Below are positions 47,210 through 56,137 of a stretch of 64,000 bases of DNA, piece after piece (position 1 is the stretch's first letter; each line of letters starts with the position of its first letter). The position numbers were made by a program, and so were the translations under genes. The notes under the pieces were generated by a model that ran no database searches, had not been told where the DNA came from, and saw nothing but the letters and a program-made list of their open reading frames with translations. The stretch comes from an uncultured Eubacteriales bacterium (GTDB lineage Bacteria > Bacillota > Clostridia > Oscillospirales > CAG-272), in NCBI GenBank assembly GCA_902491535.1, contig CABUHS010000006.1, positions 30,240 through 94,239 on the forward strand, in the 5' to 3' direction.

Positions 47210-48709
47210 ATGACTGGCAGAATCGGATTTGATCACGAGAAGTATATCCGCATGCAGAGCGCGGAAATAGAGAAAAGAATTGCAAGCTTCGGAGGCAAGC
47301 TTTATCTTGAATTCGGAGGCAAGATGTTTGACGACTATCACGCCGCAAGGGTGCTTCCCGGATTTCAGCCTGACAGTAAGATAAAAATGCTGGCAAAAAT
47401 GGCGGATGACGTCGAAATAGTCATTGTAATAAATGCGGGCGATATTGAAAATAACAAAATGCGCGGAGATATAGGGATAACATATTATGCTGATGTTCTT
47501 CGTCTTATTGATGCGTTCCGCGGAATGGGACTTTATGTCGGAAGTGTTGTTATCTCGCATTTTACCGGACAGAAAACAGCCGTTGCTTTTCATGATAAGC
47601 TTGAGCGTCTCGGTGTAAAGGTCTATTATCATTATATAATAGACGGCTATCCGCATAATGTGGCTCATATTGTCAGCGATGAAGGTTTTGGGAAAAATGA
47701 ATATATCGAGACTACCCGCCCGCTCGTAGTTGTTACTGCACCGGGACCCGGAAGCGGTAAAATGGCTACATGTCTCTCGCAGCTTTATCATGAACATAAG
47801 CGCGGGATAAAAGCAGGATACGCTAAGTATGAAACATTTCCTATATGGAATATACCGCTTAAACATCCTGTCAATCTTGCATATGAGGCGGCTACGGCAG
47901 ATCTGAGCGACGTTAATATGATAGATCCGTTCCATATGGAAGCATACGGAGAAATGGCGGTCAACTATAACCGCGATATAGAGGTATTTCCGGTACTTGA
48001 TGCTATGTTCCGTAAAATATCGGGAAGCTCGCCTTATAAGTCTCCGACAGATATGGGCGTAAATATGGCAGGAAACTGTATATGCGATGACGATGTTGTA
48101 TGTCAGGCTTCGCGTGACGAAATAATAAGAAGATATTTCCTTACTATGTGCGACAGCCGGAAAGGCAGAGTTTCTTCATCGGCTGTGGACAAGCTTGAAT
48201 TACTTATGCAGACAGCCGGCGTATCGGCGGATGACCGTCCTGTAGTCCATGCGGCTCTTGAAAGATCTCGAACACTTGAGGATCAGAGCCATCCGGAGGC
48301 TATGGCGATAGAACTTCCGGACGGAAGAATAGTTACCGGAAAAACATCGGATCTGCTCGGACCGGCAGCCGCTGCTATTCTTAATGCACTCAAAGCACTT
48401 TGCAACATTTCGAAGGAAGTGCATCTGATCGCTCCGGAGACGATAGAGCCTATACAGCGTCTCAAGATAGAGATGCTCGGAAACCGAAATCCCCGGCTTC
48501 ATTCCGATGAGGCACTGATCGCGCTTTCGATAAGCGCGGCGTCGAGCGATATTGCTGCAAAGGCGTTCGAACGTCTGCCTGAACTTCGCGGATGTGAAGT
48601 ACATTCAACAATAATTCCCTCTCAGGTTGACGAGGATATGTACCGCAAGCTTGACATGCATCTTACATGTGAGCCGAGATACAATACCAAGAAATTATTC
48701 CATAAATAA
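47210..48709 (+). CDS. DUF1846 family protein
   Basis: 499 aa. It matches the family closely (IGFDHEKYIRMQSAEI, LYLEFGGKMFDDYHAARVLPG cut at the family core, TAPGPGSGKMATCLSQLYHE, EVHLIAPETIEPIQRLK). The glycine-rich GPGSGKM is a phosphate-loop-like segment. The biochemical role is not established; the family is common in Firmicutes. ATG 47210 is chosen: GGAAGG lies about 11 bp upstream, MTGRIGFDHEKY matches family N-termini, and the promoter rules out longer starts. Monocistronic, with terminator. Confidence 0.9.
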   Translation: MTGRIGFDHEKYIRMQSAEIEKRIASFGGKLYLEFGGKMFDDYHAARVLPGFQPDSKIKMLAKMADDVEIVIVINAGDIENNKMRGDIGITYYADVLRLIDAFRGMGLYVGSVVISHFTGQKTAVAFHDKLERLGVKVYYHYIIDGYPHNVAHIVSDEGFGKNEYIETTRPLVVVTAPGPGSGKMATCLSQLYHEHKRGIKAGYAKYETFPIWNIPLKHPVNLAYEAATADLSDVNMIDPFHMEAYGEMAVNYNRDIEVFPVLDAMFRKISGSSPYKSPTDMGVNMAGNCICDDDVVCQASRDEIIRRYFLTMCDSRKGRVSSSAVDKLELLMQTAGVSADDRPVVHAALERSRTLEDQSHPEAMAIELPDGRIVTGKTSDLLGPAAAAILNALKALCNISKEVHLIAPETIEPIQRLKIEMLGNRNPRLHSDEALIALSISAASSDIAAKAFERLPELRGCEVHSTIIPSQVDEDMYRKLDMHLTCEPRYNTKKLFHK

Positions 48710-48749
48710 GATTTCGCGGGTATTTTTCTGATACTGAATATAAAAAATT

Positions 48750-48790
48750 AAAGGCACACTTATATAGTAGGTGTGCCTTTGCATTTTAAA
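48750..48790 (+). terminator. Terminator after the DUF1846 gene
   Basis: AAAGGCACAC (48750-48759) pairs with GTGTGCCTTT (48771-48780), then GCATTTT. Confidence 0.85.
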
Positions 48791-48852
48791 GTATAGTAAT
48801 TTATTTGATGAAAATCTTTTGTTTAATTTGATCTCATTATGCTGCAAATAAG

Positions 48853-48900
48853 AACCCGCCCTGCTATCGCAAGTAAAACTTGCGGGCGGTGATTTTTTTA
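48853..48900 (+). repeat. Divergent copy D of the palindromic repeat, terminator-like
   Basis: AACCCGCCC, core CGCAAG-TAAAA-CTTGCG and GGGCGGTGA form nested stems followed by seven T residues. The core and flanks resemble copies A-C but the 3' end is replaced by the T-run, so it may be a decayed copy or a plain terminator. Confidence 0.5.
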
Positions 48901-48971
48901 ACAGTGATTCGATTTTATTTTAAGATATCAGTTATAAAAAATAATTTATGATATATTATTGAAACTCTGCT

Positions 48972-50174
48972 TTATCCGTTTTTAACTATCTCGGCAAGCG
49001 CTCCTGCGAGCAGTTCTGCGGCGCGATGCGCCTCTTCTACAGTGTTTCCGCAGGCTCCGATCTCAACAAGGATCGATCCGGGTGTGTACTGCTGATTGTA
49101 AGCTGCTCCGCGGAGGCTTATCGGCCGTGCTATATTTCCGAAACTTCCGTTAAGCAGACACTGCAGACGAACTGCAAGCGACAGATTATTTTCCCAGTTC
49201 GGATGATTTGCCCCCATTTCATTTGTTCCTACAACAAACATTATCTGAGCTGTGTCTCCGAGCGGAGTTTCTGTTATAGGACGCGCAAGCGAGCCGTCAT
49301 CATACTGTATTGCATCCCTGTGAAGATCGAGAACATATGATATTGACGGATATTCTTCGGTAAGTGCGCGGATAGACCGTGCGGCATAATTATAGGAATT
49401 GTTATATGATTCCGCGTCATGCATGATAGTACAGTGAAGAACGGAAACACCGTTTTCGGCAAGTGCTTTTGCTGTTTTTGAACCTACTGAAATCATGTTT
49501 ACATCGGTATTATGAGTACGGAAACCGATCTCCGAATCGAGATAACGGTCGGGATATGTGCTGTAACATTCTGTGCCATGCGTGTGTACTATGAGTACCT
49601 GAGGCGGGTTGTTTCCTGAGGAATACAGTACGGTGCTTTCTCCTGACGATACTGTAACCTCAGGATTGTTTTCCGTACCTGCGGAGGGATTCCATGCCGG
49701 AACACTTCCGAGTAATGCATCGATATCTGGAGAAAATGAAGTCGAATTTTCAATGAGTATCTGACCGCTTGGGTTACGGCTGAGATCTGTAGCGGTTATG
49801 CGGTGATCGCCGGTATTGTCGGACGGCGGCAGAGCTTCGCTCTCCTGCGGCTCCTCTGCGGCCGCGGGTGTTTCTGTTTGCAGAGGCGCTTCGGTCACAT
49901 CGGGAGGAATGATCCATTCTTCTCCGCCTGATATCGGAGGTTCGGCTCTTTCCGTGACAGGCTCGCTGTCACGGGGCGGCGCCGAAGCTGAAATTCCGTT
50001 TACCGGAATTTCGATTCCTACGGAGTCTGCAAATGACACTACGCATGCTGAAAACAGTGTCATAACGCCGATCATACAGCATATGAATCTTACAGCCGGA
50101 GTTTTTATTCCGCTTGTATCGGCAGCATATTGTGCGCTTATGTGTATGACGTCCGGTCTTTCGTCTTCATTCAT
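48972..50174 (-). CDS. spoIIP: Stage II sporulation protein P
   Basis: Peptidoglycan amidase/endopeptidase of the DMP complex that drives engulfment of the forespore. 400 aa: one membrane segment (about residues 29-50), a Pro/Glu-rich extracellular linker, then the catalytic domain with LIVHTHGTECYS, VLDLHRDA and ILVEIGACGNTVEEA, where zinc-binding His and Glu residues are visible. GGAAAGGA lies 11 bp upstream. It follows gpr after 100 bp, the standard sporulation gene order. Confidence 0.95.
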   Translation of the reverse strand: MNEDERPDVIHISAQYAADTSGIKTPAVRFICCMIGVMTLFSACVVSFADSVGIEIPVNGISASAPPRDSEPVTERAEPPISGGEEWIIPPDVTEAPLQTETPAAAEEPQESEALPPSDNTGDHRITATDLSRNPSGQILIENSTSFSPDIDALLGSVPAWNPSAGTENNPEVTVSSGESTVLYSSGNNPPQVLIVHTHGTECYSTYPDRYLDSEIGFRTHNTDVNMISVGSKTAKALAENGVSVLHCTIMHDAESYNNSYNYAARSIRALTEEYPSISYVLDLHRDAIQYDDGSLARPITETPLGDTAQIMFVVGTNEMGANHPNWENNLSLAVRLQCLLNGSFGNIARPISLRGAAYNQQYTPGSILVEIGACGNTVEEAHRAAELLAGALAEIVKNG

Positions 50175-50274
50175 ATTCGGCTCTGTCCTTTCCTGTGCAT
50201 AAGTCCTTGATTTTACCTGATTTTTACTTTATACGGTATAAATATATGCTGCCGTATCTTTATATATTCTGATT

Positions 50275-51312
50275 TCAGTCGAACCGTGTGCCGAAAACTT
50301 CGCCGATAGAATCGGATATAAGCTCAGACAGTGCGTTTACCGCCTCATCACTTTCCTTTAAAGATACAAAAAAGCTTTTTCCGTTTTCGAGGACTGTTTC
50401 AAGCTGGTGAGGTATCTCTGTCATTCCCGCTTTTTCAAGAGCGTCGCATACGAGCGTAGAGGAATCGACGATTGTCGGAACACCTATTGCAACTACCGGT
50501 ATTCCCATTGTTTCACGGTTTATCGCACCGCGAAGATTCCCTATACCTGAACCCGGTGATATTCCGGTATCGCAAAGCTGTACGGTAGTTCCGAGTCTGT
50601 CGATACTTCGCGCGGCAAGAGCGTCTACCGCGATTATAGCATATGGAGAGATACTTTGTACAATTGATTTTATAAGATCCGATGTTTCGATTCCCGTCTG
50701 ACCTGATACTCCGGGGGCGATCGCAGCGATCTCGTCGGTGCCGAGTTTTTCGAACAGAGCCCGGTCTGCTATTCGAACATGTCTTGTTACATTTATACCG
50801 TCGGCACACAGCGGACCGAGCGCATCTGCTGTTATTTTGCGGTTTCCGAGTCCTACTATCAGCGCGCATCCGTCGCGTTTTCCGATATCAGAGGATGAGT
50901 CCGGCTTATCTGAATTTTCCTGTTCCGCTGTTTTATTATGCTGAGCATGATTTCCGTCTGTCCCGCTTTGAAGGCTTTTATTCAGAATACCGCGAAGTTC
51001 TTCTGCCAGCAGATCGGAGATATTGTTTCTCTCCTCACTGCTTTTCTGCCATATCCGTCCTATGTTTACGGTTATATAGCTGCCGCACTCTTTTCCGATC
51101 TTTTTCGCACCGGCCTTACTTGTAACGTCGAGACGTACTATCTCTACTCCGTTTTTTTGTTCCGAGCTGTAGATAAGACCGTCGTTATCACGCGGTTTTG
51201 CAGTCTCTTTCTGATCTTCTGTAAGCGGATAGCACTCCGCTGCGAGGTCGGTACGGCTGTATCTTGCTTTATAGTTTTCTGATGAAGTGTTATTTTTGAT
51301 GTATTTATGCAT
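50275..51312 (-). CDS. gpr: Germination protease GPR
   Basis: Aspartic endopeptidase that digests small acid-soluble spore proteins at germination. 345 aa. It is made as a zymogen, and the autoprocessing region YSRTDLAAE is present near residue 20. The catalytic core shows VGLGNRKITADALGPL, GVSGQTGIETSDL and IAVDALAARS. A polar insert (HNKTAEQENSDKPDSSSDIG) is not typical. ATG 51312 is used: GAAAGGAA lies 8 bp upstream, whereas ATG 51357 has none. A possible SigG-type promoter (TGAATA, 18 bp, AACAATA at 51408-51378) is too weak to call. Confidence 0.94.
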   Translation of the reverse strand: MHKYIKNNTSSENYKARYSRTDLAAECYPLTEDQKETAKPRDNDGLIYSSEQKNGVEIVRLDVTSKAGAKKIGKECGSYITVNIGRIWQKSSEERNNISDLLAEELRGILNKSLQSGTDGNHAQHNKTAEQENSDKPDSSSDIGKRDGCALIVGLGNRKITADALGPLCADGINVTRHVRIADRALFEKLGTDEIAAIAPGVSGQTGIETSDLIKSIVQSISPYAIIAVDALAARSIDRLGTTVQLCDTGISPGSGIGNLRGAINRETMGIPVVAIGVPTIVDSSTLVCDALEKAGMTEIPHQLETVLENGKSFFVSLKESDEAVNALSELISDSIGEVFGTRFD

Positions 51313-51497
51313 ATCTTTTTCCTTTCTGAAGTCCGGTCTTCCTGTAATAGGATGCAAAGGAATATTACGGTAATGACTATTGTTTACCTCTTTTTATTTT
51401 TTTATTCAGAAGGCGATTCCGAAGCAGAGAAAATGTCTTTTGATGTAATCAGGGGGGTGTAAACGTAAAAAAGTTTACAAATATATCAAATAAACCA

Positions 51498-51526
51498 TTG
51501 ATAAAAAATCAAAAGAATGATATAAT
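51498..51526 (+). promoter_or_regulatory. Promoter for the peptide-binding lipoprotein
   Basis: TTGATA (51498-51503), 17-bp spacer, TATAAT (51521-51526). Confidence 0.8.
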
Positions 51527-51583
51527 AGATAAAACCGATTTTACGGCTTTGTCCGGATCTACCATTTCAGGAGGAATACAATA

Positions 51584-53323
51584 ATGAAAAAAATCATATC
51601 TTTGTTGCTTTGTATAGTGATGCTTTCCGCAGCACTGGCAGGATGCAGCAGCAAAGAACAAGGCAGCGGACCGGTAATTCCGGTATATATCTCGTCTCCT
51701 ATCGCAAGCTTTGATCCCGCAATGTCCCTGAATGACGAAGCGGCATTCAAGGTTATCGGTATGATCTACGAGGGACTGACAAGAGTAAATAATAAAGGCA
51801 AGATCGAAAACGCCCTTATGGACGATTGGAAGTATACTGCCGACGAGGATAATGAAACATATACGCTCGAAATTACGCTCAAAGCTACACAGTGGAGCGA
51901 TGCGCGCGATGTTACCGCAGACGATTTTGTTTTTGCATGGAAGCGTATAATGGAACCTGAGTTTCAGTGCGACGCTGCGGCGCTTCTTATGGATCTTAAG
52001 AACGCTAAGGAGGTTAAGTCGGGTGACGCATCTATCGACGATCTCGGAGTATGCTCCGCAGATACCGATATTCTTCAGGTAAACTTCTCGAGAAATATCG
52101 ATCCGGAAGATTTTCTTGCCGCATGTGCAAGCCCCGCGCTCTATCCTTTACGTGAGGATATAGTAGGTAAGGCTCCCGACTGGTCGACAAATACTACGAT
52201 ACTTGTAACGAACGGCCCGTTTACCGTCCGTACTTTCCGTCCTGAGTATAACTCTATGACAGATGAGGATAAGGCACTTATTATCGAGCGCAATATTTAT
52301 TATTACCGCGATGCCGAAAAGGACAGGGTAAACAAATATGTAACGCCTTACCGTCTTACGACAGACTGGACTCTCAGCGCAGAAGAGCAGCTCCAGAAGT
52401 ATGAAAACGGAGATATTCTGTATATAAATGAAATTCCGCTTGACAAGCGTGCCGAATATGCGGACGATGTAAAGCTGCAGGATACATTTAATACACACAC
52501 ATACTTCTTTAATACTTCAAAAGCACCGTTTGACGATCCCGATGTCCGTCTCGGACTGTCTATGGCTATAGACCGCGAAGCTGTTGCGAATATAGTTACT
52601 TATGCAAAGGCTGCAGAGGGATTTGTTCCCGAAGGTTTGGCTTCTTGCGGAAAGAAAGATTTCCGTGAGGCTTCCGGTAATCAGTTTACATATGATGCAG
52701 AACAGGCGAAGAGTCTTACAAGAAAAGCAAGCACAAAGAGTTTTTCGATCCTTATAAGAGATAATGAGGTTGACCGTGCTGTTGCAGAGTATTGTGCAGA
52801 ACAGTGGGAGAAGCTCGGATTTAATGTCAATATAAAGACTCTCGGAATCCGTTTCTATATTGAAAACGATTATGCTCTTTACAGAGACCGCTTTAACGAA
52901 GCATACCGGAGCGGAGATTTTGATGTAATAGCGCTTGACTGGCAGAGTCTCAGTACAGATGCATGGTCGACTCTTGCGCCGTTTGCAAAGGATTATTCCG
53001 GATCCGCGCTTGATCTTGCAGAGGCGGCAAAGACCGGAGATTTTGAGAGCAAACCTCATATAACCGGATATAACAGCAGCGAGTATAATGAAATTATAGA
53101 CCGTGCATTTGCGGAAACTGATAAGGAAAAGCGTTCTGAGATTCTTCTCGAGGCTGAAAAGCTTCTTGCAAAGGATATGCCTGTAATGCCTCTCTTTGTA
53201 TATCAGGATTACTACCTTATAAGCTCTGAGCTTTCAAATAAGGGTTCTATGACTACTTTCTGGTCGTACCGTAATTTCAGCAAGCTTAACTGGAAAAATT
53301 ATACCGAGCCGAGCAACGACTGA
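51584..53323 (+). CDS. Oligopeptide ABC transporter substrate-binding lipoprotein (SBP_bac_5)
   Basis: 579 aa. Lipoprotein signal MKKIISLLLCIVMLSAALAGC with the lipidated Cys at residue 21. The SBP family 5 body carries FDPAMSLNDEAAFKVIGMIYEG, WSDARDVTADDFVFAWKR, DPDVRLGLSMAIDREAV and a C-terminal MPVMPLFVYQDYY. It binds peptides outside the cell for OppBCDF-like import, or acts as a sensor. No permease or ATPase gene is adjacent, so it is an orphan component. AGGAGG lies 9 bp before the ATG. Confidence 0.93.
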   Translation: MKKIISLLLCIVMLSAALAGCSSKEQGSGPVIPVYISSPIASFDPAMSLNDEAAFKVIGMIYEGLTRVNNKGKIENALMDDWKYTADEDNETYTLEITLKATQWSDARDVTADDFVFAWKRIMEPEFQCDAAALLMDLKNAKEVKSGDASIDDLGVCSADTDILQVNFSRNIDPEDFLAACASPALYPLREDIVGKAPDWSTNTTILVTNGPFTVRTFRPEYNSMTDEDKALIIERNIYYYRDAEKDRVNKYVTPYRLTTDWTLSAEEQLQKYENGDILYINEIPLDKRAEYADDVKLQDTFNTHTYFFNTSKAPFDDPDVRLGLSMAIDREAVANIVTYAKAAEGFVPEGLASCGKKDFREASGNQFTYDAEQAKSLTRKASTKSFSILIRDNEVDRAVAEYCAEQWEKLGFNVNIKTLGIRFYIENDYALYRDRFNEAYRSGDFDVIALDWQSLSTDAWSTLAPFAKDYSGSALDLAEAAKTGDFESKPHITGYNSSEYNEIIDRAFAETDKEKRSEILLEAEKLLAKDMPVMPLFVYQDYYLISSELSNKGSMTTFWSYRNFSKLNWKNYTEPSND

Positions 53324-53367
53324 TATAAGATACAGCAGACTTTACTGATAATTTCGTAAAGAAAATG

Positions 53368-53410
53368 CCGCCGCGCAATGTTGGCTCATTTGTGCGGCGG
53401 TTGATTTTTC
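53368..53410 (+). terminator. Terminator after the peptide-binding lipoprotein
   Basis: CCGCCGCGCAA (53368-53378) pairs with TTGTGCGGCGG (53390-53400) with one G-U pair, then TTGATTTTTC. Confidence 0.85.
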
Positions 53411-53462
53411 ATAAGCTGGAATATATAAAAACATAAAAGATAACGCGAATGGAGATAAAGCG

Positions 53463-54008
53463 ATGCAAACTTCTCTGAAGGATAAAAATGATATTAAAAT
53501 ATTTATTCTTTATCTGATGCGCAATGTCGGATATCCGCTTGAATTTGAGAACCTGAACGACATTGTTATTCAAGACGGCGTAGTCGGATATTTCGATTTC
53601 GTCGAATGCTTCGGCGAGCTTTTGGATACCGGAAATATTGCAGAGATTAAGATCGACGGGAACGACTTTTATGAGATAACCGAACAGGGTAAACAGGTGT
53701 CGGACAACCTGGAAGGCAATCTTCTCGGGATAATCAGAGATAAAAGCCTCAAGAGCGCACTCAGACTTCTCTCATTTAAAAAGCGGGGCTCCGAGATAAA
53801 GTGTGCATCAAAGGAACTTGATGACGGCAGATATTTGTTGACATGCTCTATTATCGAAAGCCACAGAGAGATTATGCATATAGAGCTTCTTGCCGACAAC
53901 AAGATCCAGCTTGAAAAAATGAAATATAATTTTTCCGATAAACCCGAAATATGTTATAAGGGTATTCTGGCTTTAATGTCCGGTGAGGTCAATTATCTTT
54001 TGCAATGA
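53463..54008 (+). CDS. DUF4364 family protein
   Basis: 181 aa. A winged-helix-like N-terminal half (IKIFILYLMRNVGYPLEFENL, then YFDFVECFGELLDTGNI and YEITEQGKQVSDNL) and an alpha/beta C-terminal half. The family is widespread in Clostridia and its function is unknown; a DNA-binding or regulatory role is inference. GGAG lies about 8 bp before the ATG. Single gene with a strong terminator. Confidence 0.88.
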   Translation: MQTSLKDKNDIKIFILYLMRNVGYPLEFENLNDIVIQDGVVGYFDFVECFGELLDTGNIAEIKIDGNDFYEITEQGKQVSDNLEGNLLGIIRDKSLKSALRLLSFKKRGSEIKCASKELDDGRYLLTCSIIESHREIMHIELLADNKIQLEKMKYNFSDKPEICYKGILALMSGEVNYLLQ

Positions 54009-54086
54009 AAAGATCGGTTCTTTGAATAAAGTATCTATTGGTGATCGCTTAATATATAAAATGCCGAATTATAGGACGTGACTGTG

Positions 54087-54136
54087 AAAAAATGCCCGCA
54101 GACTGCATACCTGGAGTCTGCGGGCATTTTTTGTTT
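54087..54136 (+). terminator. Terminator after the DUF4364 gene
   Basis: An 18-bp stem (54087-54104 with 54115-54132), with A- and T-runs, then GTTTTT. Bidirectional in form. Confidence 0.95.
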
Positions 54137-54500
54137 TTGAATATTTTGCAATTTGATTTGATTTGGTATGTCTTCTATGATAGTAGATTTCTGAATATTC
54201 TGCGTTTGTCTGACATATTATGATTGGTATTATGAAATACGTATACCGTAATTAATGCAGTTTATATTAGTTTAATGGATTTTGTGATTTTTTCATTATA
54301 ACTGTATAAAAATAGCATATATCCGTGATTTCTTAGTGTGAAAAAATGTTATTTTTTGTTTTTTTAAATTGTTAAGGCAAATATTGCGTTGTAAAATGCT
54401 GAATTTGGTTTACTTTTTTAGAAAAAAAGCAAAAAAAGCTCTAAATTTGTGCGAAACAGAAAAAATGTTTCTATTTCTTTAAAAAAATTCAAAAAAACTA
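54137..54500. other. AT-rich intergenic region upstream of the SigH-like gene
   Basis: About 360 bp, strongly AT-rich with several A- and T-tracts near its right end. GAAAC-N9-GTTTC lies near 54450-54470. I see no gene. The phased A-tracts just before the promoter could act as an UP element or bend the DNA. Confidence 0.5.
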
Positions 54501-54529
54501 TTGACTAACATTGGACAATGTGATATACT
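54501..54529 (+). promoter_or_regulatory. Promoter for the SigH-like sigma gene
   Basis: TTGACT (54501-54506), 17-bp spacer ending GTGA, TATACT (54524-54529). It closely resembles the promoter at 63861-63889. Confidence 0.75.
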
Positions 54530-54670
54530 GTAACTACCGCAAAACAATAATTTTTCACATTTTACACATATATGTGTTATTCGCCAATTTTTGCATTGGT
54601 TTCGTATCTAAAAAGCGGCGGCAGTATTTGTGCAGACGGTTCGCTTTTACGGAGGAATACGGGGTTTCTT

Positions 54671-55234
54671 GTGGACGAGGTATTATTAAGACTGCTGAAG
54701 GCATGTAAGGACGGAGACGGAGACGCATTTACCGAACTTGAGTTCAGATATTCGCCTCTCGTTGATTCGATACTTAAGAAATATTCCGGATGCGGTGTAT
54801 ATACCGAAGACGATTTCCGCCAGGAAGCAGAGATAGCTCTGTATAACGCAGTATATTCATACGATACAGCTCAGGAAAAGGTTACATTCGGTCTATATGC
54901 GGGAATATGCATACGTAACAGGCTTGCAACGCTTGCAAGGGACGAAAAACGGAGAAACCGCTGTTATGTTATGCCCGGCAAAACGGAATTTTCTTTCGGA
55001 AACGATGTGCTTGATCCGGAAGAGATCGCAGTGTCTGCAGAGACGTATTCGGAACTGCTCGGAAGTATATGCGATCGCCTTACGGTATACGAAAGAGAAA
55101 TTTTCGGTCTGTATCTTCGCGGAATGAGTGTCGGTGAGATTGCAGAACATATCGGAAGAGAACGGAAATCAGTGGAAAATGCGGTGTGCCGTATACGTAA
55201 TAAAATAAGAGGAATTTGCGGTGATAAAAAATAA
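54671..55234 (+). CDS. RNA polymerase sigma factor, SigH/Spo0H-like
   Basis: 187 aa. Region 2 (YSPLVDSILKKYSG, DDFRQEAEIALYNAVYSY, FGLYAGICIRNRLATLARDE) and region 4 helix-turn-helix (LTVYEREIFGLYLRGM, SVGEIAEHIGRERKSVENA). The layout, with a DPEE acidic linker, is that of SigH, which governs early sporulation and stationary phase in Clostridia. GTG 54671 is the likely start; GGAGG at 54651-54655 is 15 bp away and GGGG at 54661-54664 is closer. An ATG at 54572 has no ribosome site and would add 33 unlikely residues. No hydrophobic or anti-sigma partner follows. Confidence 0.78.
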   Translation: MDEVLLRLLKACKDGDGDAFTELEFRYSPLVDSILKKYSGCGVYTEDDFRQEAEIALYNAVYSYDTAQEKVTFGLYAGICIRNRLATLARDEKRRNRCYVMPGKTEFSFGNDVLDPEEIAVSAETYSELLGSICDRLTVYEREIFGLYLRGMSVGEIAEHIGRERKSVENAVCRIRNKIRGICGDKK

Positions 55235-55623
55235 TATATGCCCTATTAGCTCAAAAAGAGCATTGTACTAAGGGATTACTGTTGAGCTTGTCAGACATTT
55301 GCTTCGCTGTCATGAATCCGTTTCTGCGTTTTGCGCGGTAATCTTTCTTTAGAAACGGTTCGGTATGTTTATTCGGATTTGGTCTATTTACTCTGCGGGC
55401 GTGTGTGCTTCCCGATGCACATATGGTGCTGTTAGATTAAGGAACGGTCGCGGATCGTGAACAAAATGAATGCCTTGGTAAACTGTATTTCTTATACGGA
55501 TTTTTCCTGATGATTTGATACGCAGATCGGTTCCCGTCCGCGATGCGGACATACAAAGGTGACGGTGTGATTCCGTCTCGGGCAAAATACAACAACACGC
55601 AAAACAAAAGCGAGGTAAGAATC
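55235..55623 (+). other. Intergenic region and leader before the zinc-ribbon gene
   Basis: About 390 bp without a gene. It holds a tRNA-D-arm-like GCCCTATTAGCTCA...GAGCA at 55252-55275 that does not continue as a tRNA, and a perfect 6-bp hairpin GTCCGC-GAT-GCGGAC (55536-55550). No clear promoter was found. Confidence 0.4.
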
Positions 55624-55896
55624 ATGTACGAAGACAAAGTATTAAAGTGTAAGGATTGCGGCGAGGAGTTTGTTTTTTCTGCCGGTGAACAGGAATTCTA
55701 CGCTGAGAAAGGCTTCCAGAATGAGCCTCAGAGATGCAAGAAGTGCCGTGACGCAAGAAAAGGCGGCGGAAGACCTCAGAAAGAGTACTTTACAGCCATT
55801 TGCGCTGAATGCGGCAAGGAAGCAAGAATTCCTTTCCAGCCTACAAATGATAGACCGGTATACTGCAACGAGTGCTTTGCAGCTCAGAGACAGTAA
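55624..55896 (+). CDS. Small double zinc-ribbon protein (zf-trcl type)
   Basis: 90 aa. N-terminal zinc ribbon (LKCKDCGEEFVF, then RCKKCRDARK) and a second CxxC pair set (CAECGKEARIPF, then YCNECF). A Gly/Lys-rich linker GGGRPQK joins them. Such proteins are common and often abundant in Clostridia; nucleic-acid binding is likely but unproven. GAGG lies 8 bp before ATG 55624; the longer frame from 55543 lacks a ribosome site. Confidence 0.85.
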   Translation: MYEDKVLKCKDCGEEFVFSAGEQEFYAEKGFQNEPQRCKKCRDARKGGGRPQKEYFTAICAECGKEARIPFQPTNDRPVYCNECFAAQRQ

Positions 55897-55944
55897 TTTA
55901 TATTGAAGTCTTATAACATTTATCCTTAGGATAAAATATCAAAG

Positions 55945-55976
55945 AGGCGTATCCCGCAGATGCGCCTTTTTGTTGT
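55945..55976 (+). terminator. Terminator after the zinc-ribbon gene
   Basis: AGGCGTATC (55945-55953) pairs with GATGCGCCT (55959-55967) with one G-U pair, then TTTTG. Confidence 0.8.
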
Positions 55977-56137
55977 TTATAATCATGCATGAGAAATCGG
56001 CGATGGTTTTAAAATCAATATTTTTTTGCGGCTGAATAAGTGCGGGCAAAAAATGAAAAAAACTATATACAAACGCAAAAAAATATGATATAATATTAAT
56101 ATACTGTATAATAGTTATAGGTATACAATGATATTAC

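Noticed and set aside
51378..51408. SigG-type promoter for gpr-spoIIP (TGAATA, 18 bp, AACAATA)
   Set aside because: The -35 fits, but the -10 matches only four of seven positions. Plausible biologically but too weak to list as a feature.
55252..55300. tRNA-like start (GCCCTATTAGCTCA and GAGCA)
   Set aside because: The D-arm-like part is not followed by a pairing anticodon stem, a T-arm (GGTTCGAATCC) or a matching acceptor end. At most a tRNA remnant.
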